A DNA stretch of 64,000 nucleotides from Unio delphinus (taxonomy: Eukaryota; Mollusca; Bivalvia; Unionida; Unionidae), in assembly GCA_029339505.1 (NCBI GenBank), contig JAQISU010000169.1:4828001-4892000 (forward strand). The letters run 5' to 3'. Below the pieces are notes generated by a model. The model was not told where the DNA came from. It worked only from the letters and a program-made list of their open reading frames with translations, and made no database searches. A program made the translations under genes and the position numbers. Below are positions 47,206-61,200 of the stretch, piece after piece (position 1 is the first letter of the stretch; every line of letters begins with the position of its first letter).

Positions 47206-49860
47206 CACTCTGGACTTTGTACATTACAAGGCAAAATCTTTCACTCTGGACATTGTATATCACAAGGCAAAATCTTTCACTCTGGACATTGTATATCACA
47301 AAGCAAAATCTTTCACTCTGGACATTGTATATCACAAGGCAAAATCTTTCACTCTGGACATTGTATATCACAAGGCAAAATCTTTCACTCTGGACATTGT
47401 ATATCACAAGGCAAAATCTTTCACTCTGGACATTGTATATCACAAGGCAAAATCTTTCACTCTGGACAATGTATATCACAAGCAAAATCTTTCACTCTGG
47501 ACATTGTATATTAAAAGACAAAATCTTTCACTCTGGACATTGTATATTACAAGGCAAAATCTTTCACTCTGGACATTGTATATCACAAGGCAAAATCTTT
47601 CACTCTGGACAATGTATATCACAAGCAAAATCTTTCACTCTGGACATTGTATATTACAAGGCAAAATCTTTCACTCTGGACATTGTATATCACAAGGCAA
47701 AATCTTTCACTCTGGACATTGTATATCACAAGGCAAAATCGTTCACTCTGGACAATGTATATCACAAGCAAAATCTTTCACTCTGGACATTGTATATCAC
47801 AAGCAAAATCTTTCACTCTGGACATTGTATATTACAAGGCAAAATCTTTCACTCTGGACATTGTATATCACAAGGCAAAATCTTTCACTCTGGACAATGT
47901 ATATCACAAGCAAAATCTTTCACTCTGGACATTGTATATCACAAGCAAAATCTTTCACTCTGGACATTGTATATTACAAGGCAAAATCTTTCACTCTGGA
48001 CATTGTATATCACAAGGCAAAATCTTTCACTCTGGACAATGTATATCACAAGCAAAATCTTTCACTCTGGACATTGTATATTACAAGGCAAAATCTTTCA
48101 CTCTGGACATTGTATATCACAAGGCAAAATCTTTCACTCTGGACATTGTATATCACAAGCAAAATCTTTCACTCTGGACATTGTATATTACAAGGCAAAA
48201 TCTTTCACTCTGGACATTGTATATCACAAGGCAAAATCTTTCACTCTGGACATTGTATATTACAAGGCAAAATCTTTCACTCTGGACATTGTATATCACA
48301 AGGCAAAATCTTTCACTCTGGACAATGTATATCACAAGCAAAATCTTTCACTCTGGACATTGTATATTACAAGGCAAAATCTTTCACTCTGGACATTGTA
48401 TATCACAAGGCAAAATCTTTCACTCTGGACATTGTATATTACAAGGCAAAATCTTTCACTCTGGACATTGTATATTACAAGGCAAAATTTTTCACTCTGG
48501 ACAATGTATATCACAAGCAAAATCTTTCACTCTGGACATTGTATATTACAAGGCAAAATCTTTCACTCTGGACATTGTATATCACAAGCAAAATCTTTCA
48601 CTCTGGACATTGTATATTACAAGGCAAAATCTTTCACTCTGGACATTGTATATCACAAGGCAAAATCTTTCACTCTGGACAATGTATATCACAAGCAAAA
48701 TCTTTCACTCTGGACATTGTATATTACAAGGCAAAATCTTTCACTCTGGACATTGTATATCACAAGGCAAAATCTTTCACTCTGGACAATGTATATCACA
48801 AGCAAAATCTTTCACTCTGGACATTGTATATTACAAGGCAAAATCTTTCACTCTGGACATTGTATATCACAAGCAAAATCTTTCACTCTGGACATTGTAT
48901 ATCACAAGCAAAATCTTTCACTCTGGACATTGTATATTACAAGGCAAAATCTTTCACTCTGGACATTGTATATCACAAGCAAAATCTTTCACTCTGGACA
49001 TTGTATATTACAAGGCAAAATCTTTCACTCTGGACATTGTATATCACAAGGCAAAATCTTTCACTCTGGACAATGTATATCACAAGCAAAATCTTTTACT
49101 CTGGACATTGTATATCACAAGCAAAATCTTTCACTCTGGACATTGTATATTACAAGGCAAAATCTTTCACTCTGGACATTGTATATCACAAGCAAAATCT
49201 TTCACTCTGGACATTGTATATTACAAGGCAAAATCTTTCACTCTGGACATTGTATATCACAAGGCAAAATCTTTCACTCTGGACAATGTATATCACAAGG
49301 CAAAATCTTTCACTCTGGACATTGTATATCACAAGCAAAATCTTTCACTCTGGACAATGTATATCACAAGCAAAATCTTTCAATCTGGACATTGTATATC
49401 ACAAGGCAAAATCTTTCACTCTGGACATTGTATATTACAAGCAAAATCTTTCACTCTGGACATTGTATATTACAAGGCAAAATCTTTCACTCTGGACATT
49501 GTATATCACAAGGCAAAATCTTTCACTCTGGACAATGTATATCACAAGGCAAAATCTTTCACTCTGGACATTGTATATCACAAGGCAAAATCTTTCACTC
49601 TGGACAATGTATATCACAAGCAAAATCTTTCACTCTGGACATTGTATATTACAAGGCAAAATCTTTCACTCTGGACATTGTATATCACAAGGCAAAATCT
49701 TTCACTCTGGACAATGTATATCACAAGGCAAAATCTTTCAATCTGGACATTGTATATCACAAGGCAAAATCACATTGTATATCAGAAGGCAAAATCTTTC
49801 ACTCTGGGCATTGTACATTATAAGGCAAAATCTTTCACTCTGGACATTATACATAAGGGA
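47206..49860. repeat. 2.65-kb minisatellite, about 74 units of 35/36 bp
   Basis: Units read CAAAATCTTTCACTCTGGAC, then ATTGTATATCACAAGG. Three variants recur: CAC...AAGG (36 bp), TTAC...AAGG (36 bp), and ACAATG...CACAAG (35 bp, one G missing). From about 47480 they mostly follow one another as a trio of about 107 bp, a higher-order repeat, while the first eight units are mostly of the first type. No unit contains a stop in any forward frame, so all three forward frames stay open for 2.2-2.6 kb (745-876 codons). The frames rotate with each 35-bp unit and encode only LSLWTLYITRQN-type registers. There is no sign these are genes. Confidence 0.97.
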
Positions 49861-50684
49861 AATGTTTCACTCTGGGCATATTAAATTACAAATAAAATCA
49901 TTAAATTTGGACATTTTACATTTTATGTGCGATCATTCTGTCTGGACATTTTCAATGACAAGGGGAATCATTCAATCAGGATATTTTACATGACAATGGA
50001 AATTATTCATTATGGATATATTACATGACATGGGGAAATCATTCATTCTGGATATTTGACATGACACATGAAATATTTCACTCCAGACATTTTACATCAT
50101 CATGGAAATATTTCACTCTGGACATTTTACATTACAATTGAAATCATTCAAACTGGAAATTTTAAATACAAGAGAAATCATTCAATCTGAGAATTTTACA
50201 TGATAAGGTAAATATTTTACATGATAAGGTAAATATTTTACATGATAAGGTAAATATTTTATATGACAAGGGAAATATTTCACTCTAGACAGTTTACATT
50301 ACATGGTAAATGCTTCACTCTAGACATTTTAAATTACAAATGAAATCATTCAATCTGGACATTTTACATGACAAGGGAAATAATTCAATCTAGGCATTTT
50401 ACATCACAAGCGAATATTTCACTCCAGACATTTTACATCACGAGGGAAATATTTCACAATGGATATTTTACAATTAAAATCATTCAATCTGGACATTTTA
50501 AATACAAGAGAATTCATTCAATCTGGACATTTTAAATACATGAGAAATCATTCAATCTCTGCATTTTACATGACAAGGGAATTCTTTTGTTCTGGACATT
50601 TTACATGACAAGGGAAATAATTCACTCTAGACATTTTACATGACAAAGGAAATCTTTCATTCCAGACATTTTTTCCATGACATG
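49861..50684. repeat. Degenerate flank of the minisatellite
   Basis: About 23 diverged units of about 35 bp ('gggaaatcattcaatctgga', 'cattttacatgacaa') decay steadily away from the homogeneous core. A small 21-bp sub-array (ACATGATAAGGTAAATATTTT) sits at about 50200-50262. Confidence 0.9.
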
Positions 50685-50984
50685 AGACCGCTCTGGTGGC
50701 CTAGTGGTTAGCGTGTCTGCCACAGACGCAGGAGGTCAAGGGTTCGATCCCTTGCCAAGTCATACCAATGACTTACAAAAATGGTACTAACAGCTGCCTC
50801 ATTGCTCAGCATTAAGAGGTTAGTGTTATGATAGGTCAGCCTGGTGTCAGGATAATGTGACTGGATGGGACATCATGCTACATGTCTGTGGCATGATATC
50901 CCAGTTCTATACATCAATATAAACTGCCTGACTGGAGACATCATTGCAATGACTGAAAAATTGTTAAAGCTACATTAAAAAAAA
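50685..50984 (+). repeat. SINE-A, full length, inserted in the minisatellite
   Basis: The head is CCGCTCTGGTGGCCTAGTGG, 'ttagcgtgtctgccacagac' and 'gcaggaggtcaagggttcga' with 'tccc' (A and B boxes). The complete body ends in 'tgttaaagctac' and an A-run leading into the (CA)n tail. Degenerate minisatellite sequence resumes immediately after the tail at 51119 ('cgacaagggaaatcattcac'). Confidence 0.92.
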
Positions 50985-52575
<1,591 letters not shown>

Positions 52576-52801
52576 TTGGTTTGTTTTTGTTTTTGTTTTT
52601 AGGCTTTAACAGCATTTTTCAGCACACAATAGGCTGGCTATACATTGCGGCCAGTATTATTGATGGAGGAAGAACCCGTGAAAACACCAGGAAAGAACCA
52701 CTGACCCACGAGAAGCTACAGGCAAGCTTTCTTACATAACTACATTAGCAGAATCTTAGACTCGAACCCATGCGGACAGAGGTGAGACGGCAGTGATCTG
52801 A
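52576..52801 (-). repeat. SINE-B with about 11-bp target duplication
   Basis: The minus strand reads the body 'aagcttgcctgtagcttctc', 'ggttctttcctggtgttttc' and the 3' end 'gctgaaaaatgctgttaaag' with an (A3-5C)n tail. ATTAAAATTTG is present at 52565-52575 and 52802-52812. The tRNA head is truncated at the B-box side. Confidence 0.85.
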
Positions 52802-52812
52802 ATTAAAATTTG

Positions 52813-53330
52813 AATTTCTAATAATTTTCTATAAGCTTGTATAACTAGCTTGGGTTAGACATCCAGGCACTTTTTCACATCTGTGCATTTTCAGGTGAAA
52901 ACATTACTCTAGGTGACATACATAGCATGTGAGATAAATTTATTTTTAATGATTTGGTACAATGCAAATGCAAGTACATGTAGTATGATTTATAATAATT
53001 TTTAAGTAATAGTTCAAACTGTTAGAGATAACTGATGACAGATTCCCAAAACAAGGCCATAACATACATGCAGGGCCATAGAGAGTGATCATTGGCCTTG
53101 GGGTAACAAACACCCGGGCTTCTCTTAGTTCATGTTCAAACAAAAATGTTATAATTAAGAAAGTATTGTTCTGCCTGGTTACTTCCACCATCGTGTCAGT
53201 CCTGCCTACAAACACTGTGACTTGGGTGAATAAAGTGAGGAATCGACTGTTTTCATAAAAAATGGGATACGTTTGTACTAATCAATAGCTGAATGGTGAG
53301 AATATAGTTTATCTCTTTTTCATTATATTT
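52813..53330. other. Nothing recognised
   Basis: AT-rich, unassigned. Confidence 0.45.
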
Positions 53331-53827
53331 TAACAGCATTATAAAGATATTTTTCAACAAGGACTAAATGGAGAGCTAAAATCAATGGATAGATTACAAT
53401 TTTATAGCAAGATCAATTACATTACGAGTTACTATATAGATTATTTGAACTCTTCGTACAGTATTAGTCTGCTTTGCATGTCTAAAACTAAAAGCTTCAT
53501 CACAATGGCACCTACCCCCTTTTATTGAACAACTGTGCCCATTTTGTGCAGATAAAGAAGATGAGCTTCACTGTGCTGTCAAATTTACCATGTTTGATAA
53601 TTTGAGAAAGGACTATGTATATTGTAAATAACACTAAGTTTCATAACTTTATCGAGAAAATCAATAATAATATTAGTATCCTTCATAATGTTTGTAATTT
53701 ATCAGGCAAAACCATTACAATTGAGAGAATCAATGTGTTAATCCTAGAATCGTTCTGTTTTGTGATTGTACCATATGTTTAATACATTTATGTAATTAGG
53801 CTGATGGTCTGTGTTATAAATAAAGTA

Positions 53828-53883
<56 letters not shown>
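53331..53883 (+). pseudogene. LINE 3' end with CCHC-like motif and (TTA)n tail
   Basis: One frame reads VCFACLKLKASSQWHLPPFI, then EQLCPFCADKEDELHCAVKF and TMFDNLRKDYVYCK. The 'C-x2-C-x5-(E)DE-x-H-x4...LR' pattern with the 'LK-ASSQW' lead-in is the C-terminal zinc-knuckle-like region of many animal LINE ORF2 proteins, with the final Cys apparently replaced. Further frame pieces (HNFIEKINNN) follow. The element ends 'ctgtgttataaataaagtaa' and a (TTA)n tail at 53828-53883. The reverse transcriptase itself is absent: a typical 5'-truncated copy. Confidence 0.75.
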
Positions 53884-53884
<1 letters not shown>

Positions 53885-55012
53885 GTATTTGTAATGGTTT
53901 ATGTGTTAATGACCAAAAGTAATAAAAACTGAAATATTTTTAAATCTGATCTAGTTATTTAGAGAAAATAGGTTAAACAAAAAGGTGGAAAATATTTTTT
54001 TAAAAAATTACCAGGCATATCTGTGACATAGTTGTTCATGTCACTTTAGGCTATTTTATTAAATTATTTATCCAACTATCAGATGGAAATTTCTAAGGAC
54101 ATTCTTAATTCCACAACAGTAAGTTTCTGTAAATGGTGCACATCTTTTTGTAAGATAGTGCAAGAATGACTAACTGATCTTGTCATCAATGTATTTATAT
54201 TTGTCATTGTATTAATGAAAATTATACATTCTACCAACTAAATTACAAATACAGTCTTCAGACTGTTGTCACTAATTGGTATGTACACATGTGCACGACA
54301 CACATTTGTGGTTTTATATCCTGCTTTTGGAGAAGACTAAGAGATTGTTTTCACTTCACAATATGGCAGAATGTAGGTCACCAAGCAAGTGAGGTGATCC
54401 CAACCGAATCTATAACTTATTCTTCATTGTACAATATTTCCTACTTGGGTCCAGTGCACAGTGTACCACCAAATTAAAAACCTCAAAACCTTTTTTTTAA
54501 AAGCAGTCTAAAATATCCTCTACCACCATCTGGAAGGTTTGTAGCTATGTTAACACCTAAATGAATAATGTCAAAGTAGACTAGCTATAAAGTTAACCTC
54601 ATATGTAGTACACCAAGTGAATGACCAGTACTGGTAAGTACTTTTTTATCATAACTTGTTTGATTAGTTAACTGACCTTCATCTGGTCTATCAAAATAAT
54701 AATTTATATATAGCCTAATGATATCCCCTACTGCTCTACAAATGACTAACCAGTTTGAAACCGTTGCCTTTTAGGCTCTGATTTGGGGTTTTAATATAAA
54801 AATAAAAATAAAGAGATAAGTTTTGATCATAAAAAAAAAAAACATATGCACTACAGGATTATTTTCATTGGAATATCAGTAACTTTGATGAAAGATCTGT
54901 ATAAGGTAAATAAAACCCATTGTTCATCAAAGATTATTTTCATACAGATTTTCCCTTTTTGTCACCATCGAGTATTAGGTAGTGAATGTGTAAATAGAAA
55001 ATACAAAGAAGA
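53884..55012. other. Nothing recognised
   Basis: AT-rich, unassigned. Short open frames only. Confidence 0.5.
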
Positions 55013-55134
55013 AAAGGATAAACCTTTCCTAGAAAATTTGGCCAAGGATAAACCTTTCCTAGAAAATTTGGCCAAGGATAAACCTTTCCTAGAAAATTTG
55101 GCCAAGGATAAACCTTTCCTAGAAAATTTGGCCA
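55013..55134. repeat. 30-bp tandem repeat, 4 identical copies
   Basis: The unit AAGGATAAACCTTTCCTAGA plus AAATTTGGCC occurs four times without mismatches. Because 30 is a multiple of 3, frames stay open on both strands (DKPFLENLAK on plus). No other coding evidence. Confidence 0.97.
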
Positions 55135-56764
55135 TTGTTTGCAACAAACAATGAAGGCCAATAGGTCACATAGATTTCTCCTTCAAACAGGTTAAAGGAT
55201 ACATGTGAAACTATGGTCTCAAGTGAACTAGCCTTTATTCTATGGTTTCCAGTGTTTTAACTTGGAGGCAAGCCCAGATCAACATGGAAATACCCACCTG
55301 TACCAATTCAGCATCCAAAGCGGAAGGTTTAATGGGCCAGGATGGGGTTGAACCGTATAGCTAGATGCTGAAACTACGGGTCTCAATGTAGAGATGGGGC
55401 AAACAGACCAGCCTCTTACACTGTTTAACAAAGATGTGCCCTTACTAAACCTTTGTGAATGCTCCTTAATTGTAACCAAGTGAGAAATCAAAAAGAAATT
55501 TGCTTAAGAATTAGATGCAGAAAGTTTAATTAAGCTGGAAAGCATTTTCTCACCCAAGTGACAGAGAAATCTAGCTGTTTTGCTAACCTTACTTTTCTAT
55601 ATTTCAGTCTAGTCATCTCAGACCAATCGTCTCAGTCATGGTGTCCTCGCGCTGAGAACTACTTTTAACAAAATAAACCCTTCTTGTATTCTGCTGTGCC
55701 ATAGTTGTTCTCAAATAAAACAACAACAGCAACAACAACAACAACAAATAATATATAACAAAAAACATAGTTATTTAAGGTCAATCTATCTTAGAAAACA
55801 AACCAAAACAAAAACATTTTGATAGAGACAAATACACACACGCATACTATTTCGAGGTTTTGATATTATGTAAGTTCGTACTAACTAGCGTGGTCAAGTT
55901 TATCCTCTATGCAGGACTAGCTCAGTACATTTTCAGAACATTAAATGCAGCAAAAGCAACTGAACTAGTTGTAAACACATCAGGTGAAACATTATATATA
56001 CTGTAAGCTACATTTAATGAAGCTGACCTGAAAATTTACTGTGCTACAGATAGGATAAAATTCTCAATGGCATTTGAAATGAACTGTCAGAAAATACTAA
56101 TCTATGCACATAAGACTTTATATCTAAACACTTCATAGCATCCCAACTCTCTAAACAACAACGGAAAACTTAGCAACAGCCAGAAATGGGTTATGTCAAA
56201 CAAGCTCTATTATAATTTGGTTAAGCATCTCCGTTGTGCTCCAGCTGAATATACCTGCAATATTTATTGACAAATAATACACTTACCAGCCAGAAGGAAT
56301 CATTTATCCCTCAACACACTAATCCATAAGCAAATTTCACTGCATTACTTGCCATATTTCCAAGACAGAAATATAAATTTTCAAAGAATCCGTGAACTTG
56401 AAAGTTTAGTACATTGTTATCCTCTGGGGTCTGCATATTTAGCGTGACGAGGGTCTTTTATACGGGAGAGTGGGGTACACAAAATTGGAAATGATGAAAG
56501 GAAACAGTTTCTTTCTAATAAATTATAACTATTTATTTTCATATAACATCCATATATTAAATATGATAATACCTCATTACTATGCGACATTTTATGTTGT
56601 TATTTTTCTTTGCTCATGCATATGAACTGTGTACTTCGGACTCAACTGTCACACCACAGCCCTCATTAGCTTATTTGTATTCATGCGCCACATGTAAACA
56701 TTGCAACGTGCATACTTTTAAAGAGTTCTTTTTACTTTAAAGGATAATATTGGGTGAGAAAAAT
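55135..56764. other. Nothing recognised
   Basis: Includes a (CAA)n patch at about 55720-55747. A minus-strand donor-like site (GGCTG|GTAAGTG) lies near 56290 without a definable exon. Confidence 0.45.
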
Positions 56765-56915
56765 AATCTACGTTGGGGTTTGGACCGAGACAATGAAATT
56801 CCAGCCGCTGGGTTACTCTATATATCTCCCCACTCGGACAAGCCTCGTGGGGAGACAAATAATATAACCCCTAGGCTGGGATTTCATTGTCTCATTCCAA
56901 ACCCCAACATAGATT
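56765..56915. mobile_element. 151-bp near-perfect hairpin (palindromic MITE-like element)
   Basis: Left arm: AATCTACGTTGGGGTTTGG, then 'gagacaatgaaattccagcc'. Right arm: 'ggctgggatttcattgtctc', then 'ccaaaccccaacatagatt'. Inside, 'gggttactctatatatctcc' faces 'ggagacaaataatataaccc', and the centre is CTCCCCAC-TCGGACAAGCCTC-GTGGGGAG. Essentially the whole element is one stem with a loop of about 13 nt. It is GC-richer than its surroundings. No clear target duplication. It resembles a MITE, but a structured-RNA source cannot be excluded. Confidence 0.8.
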
Positions 56916-58110
56916 CTATACTTCAAGTCACCTTAGCCTGAAGGTCTATGACAAATATCACTGACCAAAGATGGTAAACCTCAGCTTTCTTTCTCTTCTT
57001 TTGCTTTGAACAAAAGATAAGAGAAGGCACAGGATTCAATTGGAGGGGATGCCACATCAGCCTGTTTTTGTATAAAACTCCTGCAAATTCACAAGTACAG
57101 AAATGACATCTTAATCATGATCTATTTCTGGGAGGGCATTCCTCATATGAAGCTAACACTGTCCCTAGTAGCTGATTCAACAGGTGGGTGAAAGCTAGTG
57201 TCTATGTTCCATGAGAATTTTGGGGAAGAAAATCCATCCCTCGACTGCCACTTTTTTTTTGACCAAAGTTAATTCATATGAGGAAGATGTAGATTAATGG
57301 CCCATTACACTGATATCTCATCTATGTGGCACAGGCCCTAAAAGCTATGGCAATAGGTCAATCACTTTCAGGTAGTGGATGGCCACATATTGTATAGGAA
57401 TTTCAAAAGATTATAGGGAAGAGGGGGATGCTAATTTTGATCCCCTTCCCTAATCTGGCTTTTATATGCTGATTCATAATATCCTGCTGACTGAAAGGGA
57501 TGTTGACCTGAACCATTTCCCTGTAAGGTATGGCTCTAATGACTGATACTAATAGGCCAATGACTGGTACTAATAGGCCAATGACTGGTCAGGCAACTCA
57601 GATCTATAGGATGTCCCAACGCCAGATATGGTGGACTTAGAGCAAAAATCTTTCCTTTCTGGGTGGCTTGATCCTGCTCCTTCCAAAAGGGAGGGTGTTT
57701 ATCAATCTCCCCCTGTTTATTACCTCCCTTGTGAGGAGACCAACTAACCATAGGAGTCTCCAAAAAGGCTTGGTAATCCTTCTCCATGTCCCAAGTTAAT
57801 CAGGAGAACGAAAACCTCAAACATTCGTAGGATGATGAGGATGGAACTCCCTCCCTTCCATTCTAGGTACACCTATGTTCATTGAAGTGCCAGTTCTTAT
57901 CTGACCATCAGCTTACAAAGAGACAACCATCTATCCTCTCGCTGCCTGTACAAGACTGGCATAGTTGGAGTTGGGTGTTTTCCACAAGCTTTCCTGTGAC
58001 CACACTTACCCACAATTTGTTTAGCCATTGCTGCAAAACAATGCTGAAAATCTTTATTCAAAAATTTCTCTGCAAGTAGAGTAGAGCTATGTAAAAAATG
58101 TATCTGCATC
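56916..58110 (-). other. GC-richer block with coding-like but broken minus-strand frames
   Basis: Two adjacent minus-strand frames (57897-58109 and 57536-57787) have balanced composition unlike the surrounding translations. They contain stretches such as FAAMAKQIVGKCGHRKACGK and TPMVSWSPHKGGNKQGEI. Short local repeats (ACTGGTACTAATAGGCCAAT, three times near 57541-57587) lie at one end. I recognise no domain. A decayed transposable-element protein is the likeliest explanation. Confidence 0.3.
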
Positions 58111-60029
58111 AGTACTTAAATTAATTTAATAAAACAAATATAAGGAATAGTAGGCTGAGTACTTAAGATTATTAAAAAAATGATGTCAACCAGCCATATT
58201 CAAGAACGCTAATTAGCAAAAAAACAGTTGGCAAGACTGCTACTAAAATAGGATAAAACAGGGCATATCAACCAATACTATTTCTGATCATAAAGTTGTG
58301 TTTGATAACTAACACACAACTTAATGGAAAAAAAACCTGGCATGTGACCTCCTTTTCTGATATACAAATAGCATAAATCCCCTTAAAATCTTAAATAAAT
58401 CACCTTACTAACAAACAATTTATTTTGTAAAGATGAGTCTGCAGTTCAAATTTGGCAAGTATTGGGATATTTTTACAAAACATCTACCTGAAGTAGAAAA
58501 TAGTTTTCAACAACAATTGTTGCACTAACATCCCTGTGGAGTTGGAACCAAAATACAAAGTAGTACATGTACAAAACTATAACCAGAAACAAATGCAAAT
58601 AAATCTCTCAAGAGCTCTGTGGTAATTCCACATTATGAAATTGATGCAAATAAAGAACAAATCAAATTGTTAACTTCAAACACAAAGTGAAGCAAATTCA
58701 TTTTCAAAGTAAATTAAAGCAGCCATATAGTGTTGGCAATAAAAAGTACTGCCTGTTGGCAAAGTGTTTGGACCAGGGACATTCATGTATTCCATAACCT
58801 TCTCGGGTTCATCCTATATAGGAGGGAGAGCTCTCATCATACAGTCAGGACATTTTCTGTCCAGAAAAGAGCCCAACTATACAAAGGGTTTTAAAGTTAT
58901 AAAGTGGGAAAGTGAATTGACGTATCTATGGTAAAAAACACAGATACTAAGACCCCCATTTGTTAATAAGCCAGTTTTGCTTTTTGCTTCCTAAATTTTA
59001 AAAAGTTAGGGAAAGCCAGTCAGATATATTTCAAATGCTGCACCTCTGGATATTCATGGATTCAGAAAAAAAATGTCTGAATGAACAGAAGAGAAGAAAA
59101 CAAGTGGTTTTTATACTTTTTAGCACAACTGTCAATATCTGACATTTTAATCTAATGTGTAAAGCTATACATGTATATGTTGTATGAAGATTAGTTCTTT
59201 GATCTTCTTTAACAAGCAAATCTTTTAAATCTGATTACAAACAAGTCACTGTTGAAAAAGAGTTTAAAAACTAATTTAGACAACAAATACTGGTGACAAA
59301 AATGAGATCAGAACTTTATGCTTACATTTATTTTTTCTGGAGTGCATGGAGCCATTTTTATCCAATAAAATCTTCAGAGTAACTAATTAATTTACTAGAG
59401 TTCAAAGGAAAACAACAGAAAAAGTTTGAAACTCTAATCAATTACATATGATTCAGCCATTTCCAAACCAATATCCTCCCAAATATTTTGCTTGTAACTG
59501 AATAATATTATCAAACATTTATGATAGTAAATCAGACGATAAAATCTAGTGGGAAGCAAAATGCACATTTATTGAAAATTTTCATGCAATATCAATGTTG
59601 CATTACTGTGTTAACATTCAGAAAAACAGTCTAATCATAAATGGGACTTCTTTCAAGATCCTCCTAATCAAAGCATTTAACATTCACTGAACAAAATGCA
59701 TACAACTAACTGATCTACTAATGTCGTGAGCAAATACAATAATTGAAGTAATGTTTTCTTGTCTGATTGCTCTGATTAAAGTTAATATTTTCTGTTCTGA
59801 TTGAACTTGTGGATATGATTCTGGGAAGAAAAACTCATCAAGTTCAACATAATGAACAACAGACATCTACTCTGGTAATTATTTATAGGCTACAGAATTT
59901 GAAATACTTAAATGTAGCGTAATTGAAAGAATGAAGGCTGCTGATTAGATGAAAATATTTACCAGACAAAATATGAACAGTATTATTTTTTGAAGAAGCC
60001 TATGCAACACCACATAGTATATAAAAGTA
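58111..60029. other. Nothing recognised
   Basis: AT-rich, unassigned, no supported exon. Confidence 0.5.
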
Positions 60030-61200
60030 GGCTTGAACCTAAGATCATTATCATTTTAATACCATTACCTGACACAGGTACTACTGAACCTAAGATCAAT
60101 ATCATTTAATACTGCTACCTGACACAGGTATTACTAAACCTAAGATCATTATCATTTTAATACTGCTACCTGACACAGGTACTACTAAACCTATAATCAT
60201 TATCAATTCAATACTGTAACCCGACACAGATACTACTAAACCTAAGATCATTATCATTTTAATACTGCTACCTGACACAGGTACTACTAAACCTAAGATC
60301 ATTATCATGTTAATACTGCTACCTGACACAGATACTAATAAACCTAAGATCATTATCATTTTAATACTGCTACCTGACACAGGTACTACTAAACCTAAGA
60401 TCATTATCATTTTAATACCGTTACCTGACACAGGTACTACTAAATCTAAGATCAATATAATTTATTACTGTTACCCGACAGAGGTACTACTAAACCTAAG
60501 ACAATTATGATTTTAATAATATTACCTGACACAGGTACTACTAAAACCTAAGACTAATATCATGTTAACACCGTTACCTGACTCATTTTAATCTGATTAC
60601 CACACAGGTACTATTAAAACTAAGACCCTTATCATTTTATTACTGTTACCTGACACAGTTACTACTAAACCTGAGATCAATATCATTTTCTTACTGTTGC
60701 CATACAGGTACTACTAAACCTAAGATCATAAGCATGAACTTAAGATCATTATCATTTTAATACCGCTATAGCAAAAGTACTATTGAACCTAAGACAATTA
60801 TCATTATAACAGTTATAACACATGTACTACTGAACCTAATACCATTGTCAATTTAACAATGTTACAAGATCATTAACATTACATCAGTGATAATACAGGT
60901 ACTATTGAACATATTACTATTTTAACACTGTTACCACACAGGTCCTATTGAACCTAAGACCATTATTTTTGTTCTTGTTGAGGGTTTAACGCCATTTTTC
61001 AGCACACAATAGGCTATACATGGCAGCCAGTATTACTGGTGGAGGAAGAACGCGGAAAACCCCCCCGGAATGAACCACCAACCCACGAGAAGCTACTGGC
61101 AAGCTTTCTCACATAACTACATTAGTCGAATCCTAAGATCATTATCATTATCACACTGTTATAAGAGTTACTATTAAACCTTACACCATTATTGTTTTAA
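60030..61200. repeat. 51-bp tandem repeat, about 20 copies, interrupted by SINE-B
   Basis: Units contain CCTAAGATCATTATCATTTT, then AATACTGCTACCTGACACAG and GTACTACTAAA. Those at 60050-60480 are regular; copies degrade towards 61200. The array is split at about 60967-61130 by a SINE-B. The 117-codon minus-strand frame over it is repeat-derived. Confidence 0.93.
60967..61130 (-). repeat. SINE-B, 5'-truncated, inserted in the 51-bp array
   Basis: Reverse complement of the family 3' part: 'gagggtttaacgccattttt', 'cagcacacaataggctatac', 'ggaggaagaacgcggaaaac', 'cacgagaagctactggcaag'. Array sequence ('cctaagatcattatcattat') resumes right after it. Confidence 0.85.

Noticed and set aside
47206..49860. 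Possible CRISPR-like array or TAL/repeat-protein gene
   Set aside because: Units are contiguous with no spacers, and the DNA is eukaryotic. Mixed 35/36-bp lengths disrupt any single protein repeat.
47193..49993. Three overlapping forward open frames of 876, 829 and 745 codons
   Set aside because: They lie wholly on the 35/36-bp minisatellite, encode the same 12-residue registers in rotation, and have no non-repeat coding sequence at either end.
60102..60455. 117-codon minus-strand frame of VVPVSGSSIKMIMILGL-type repeats
   Set aside because: 51 is a multiple of 3, so the 51-bp array is read in register; no gene context.
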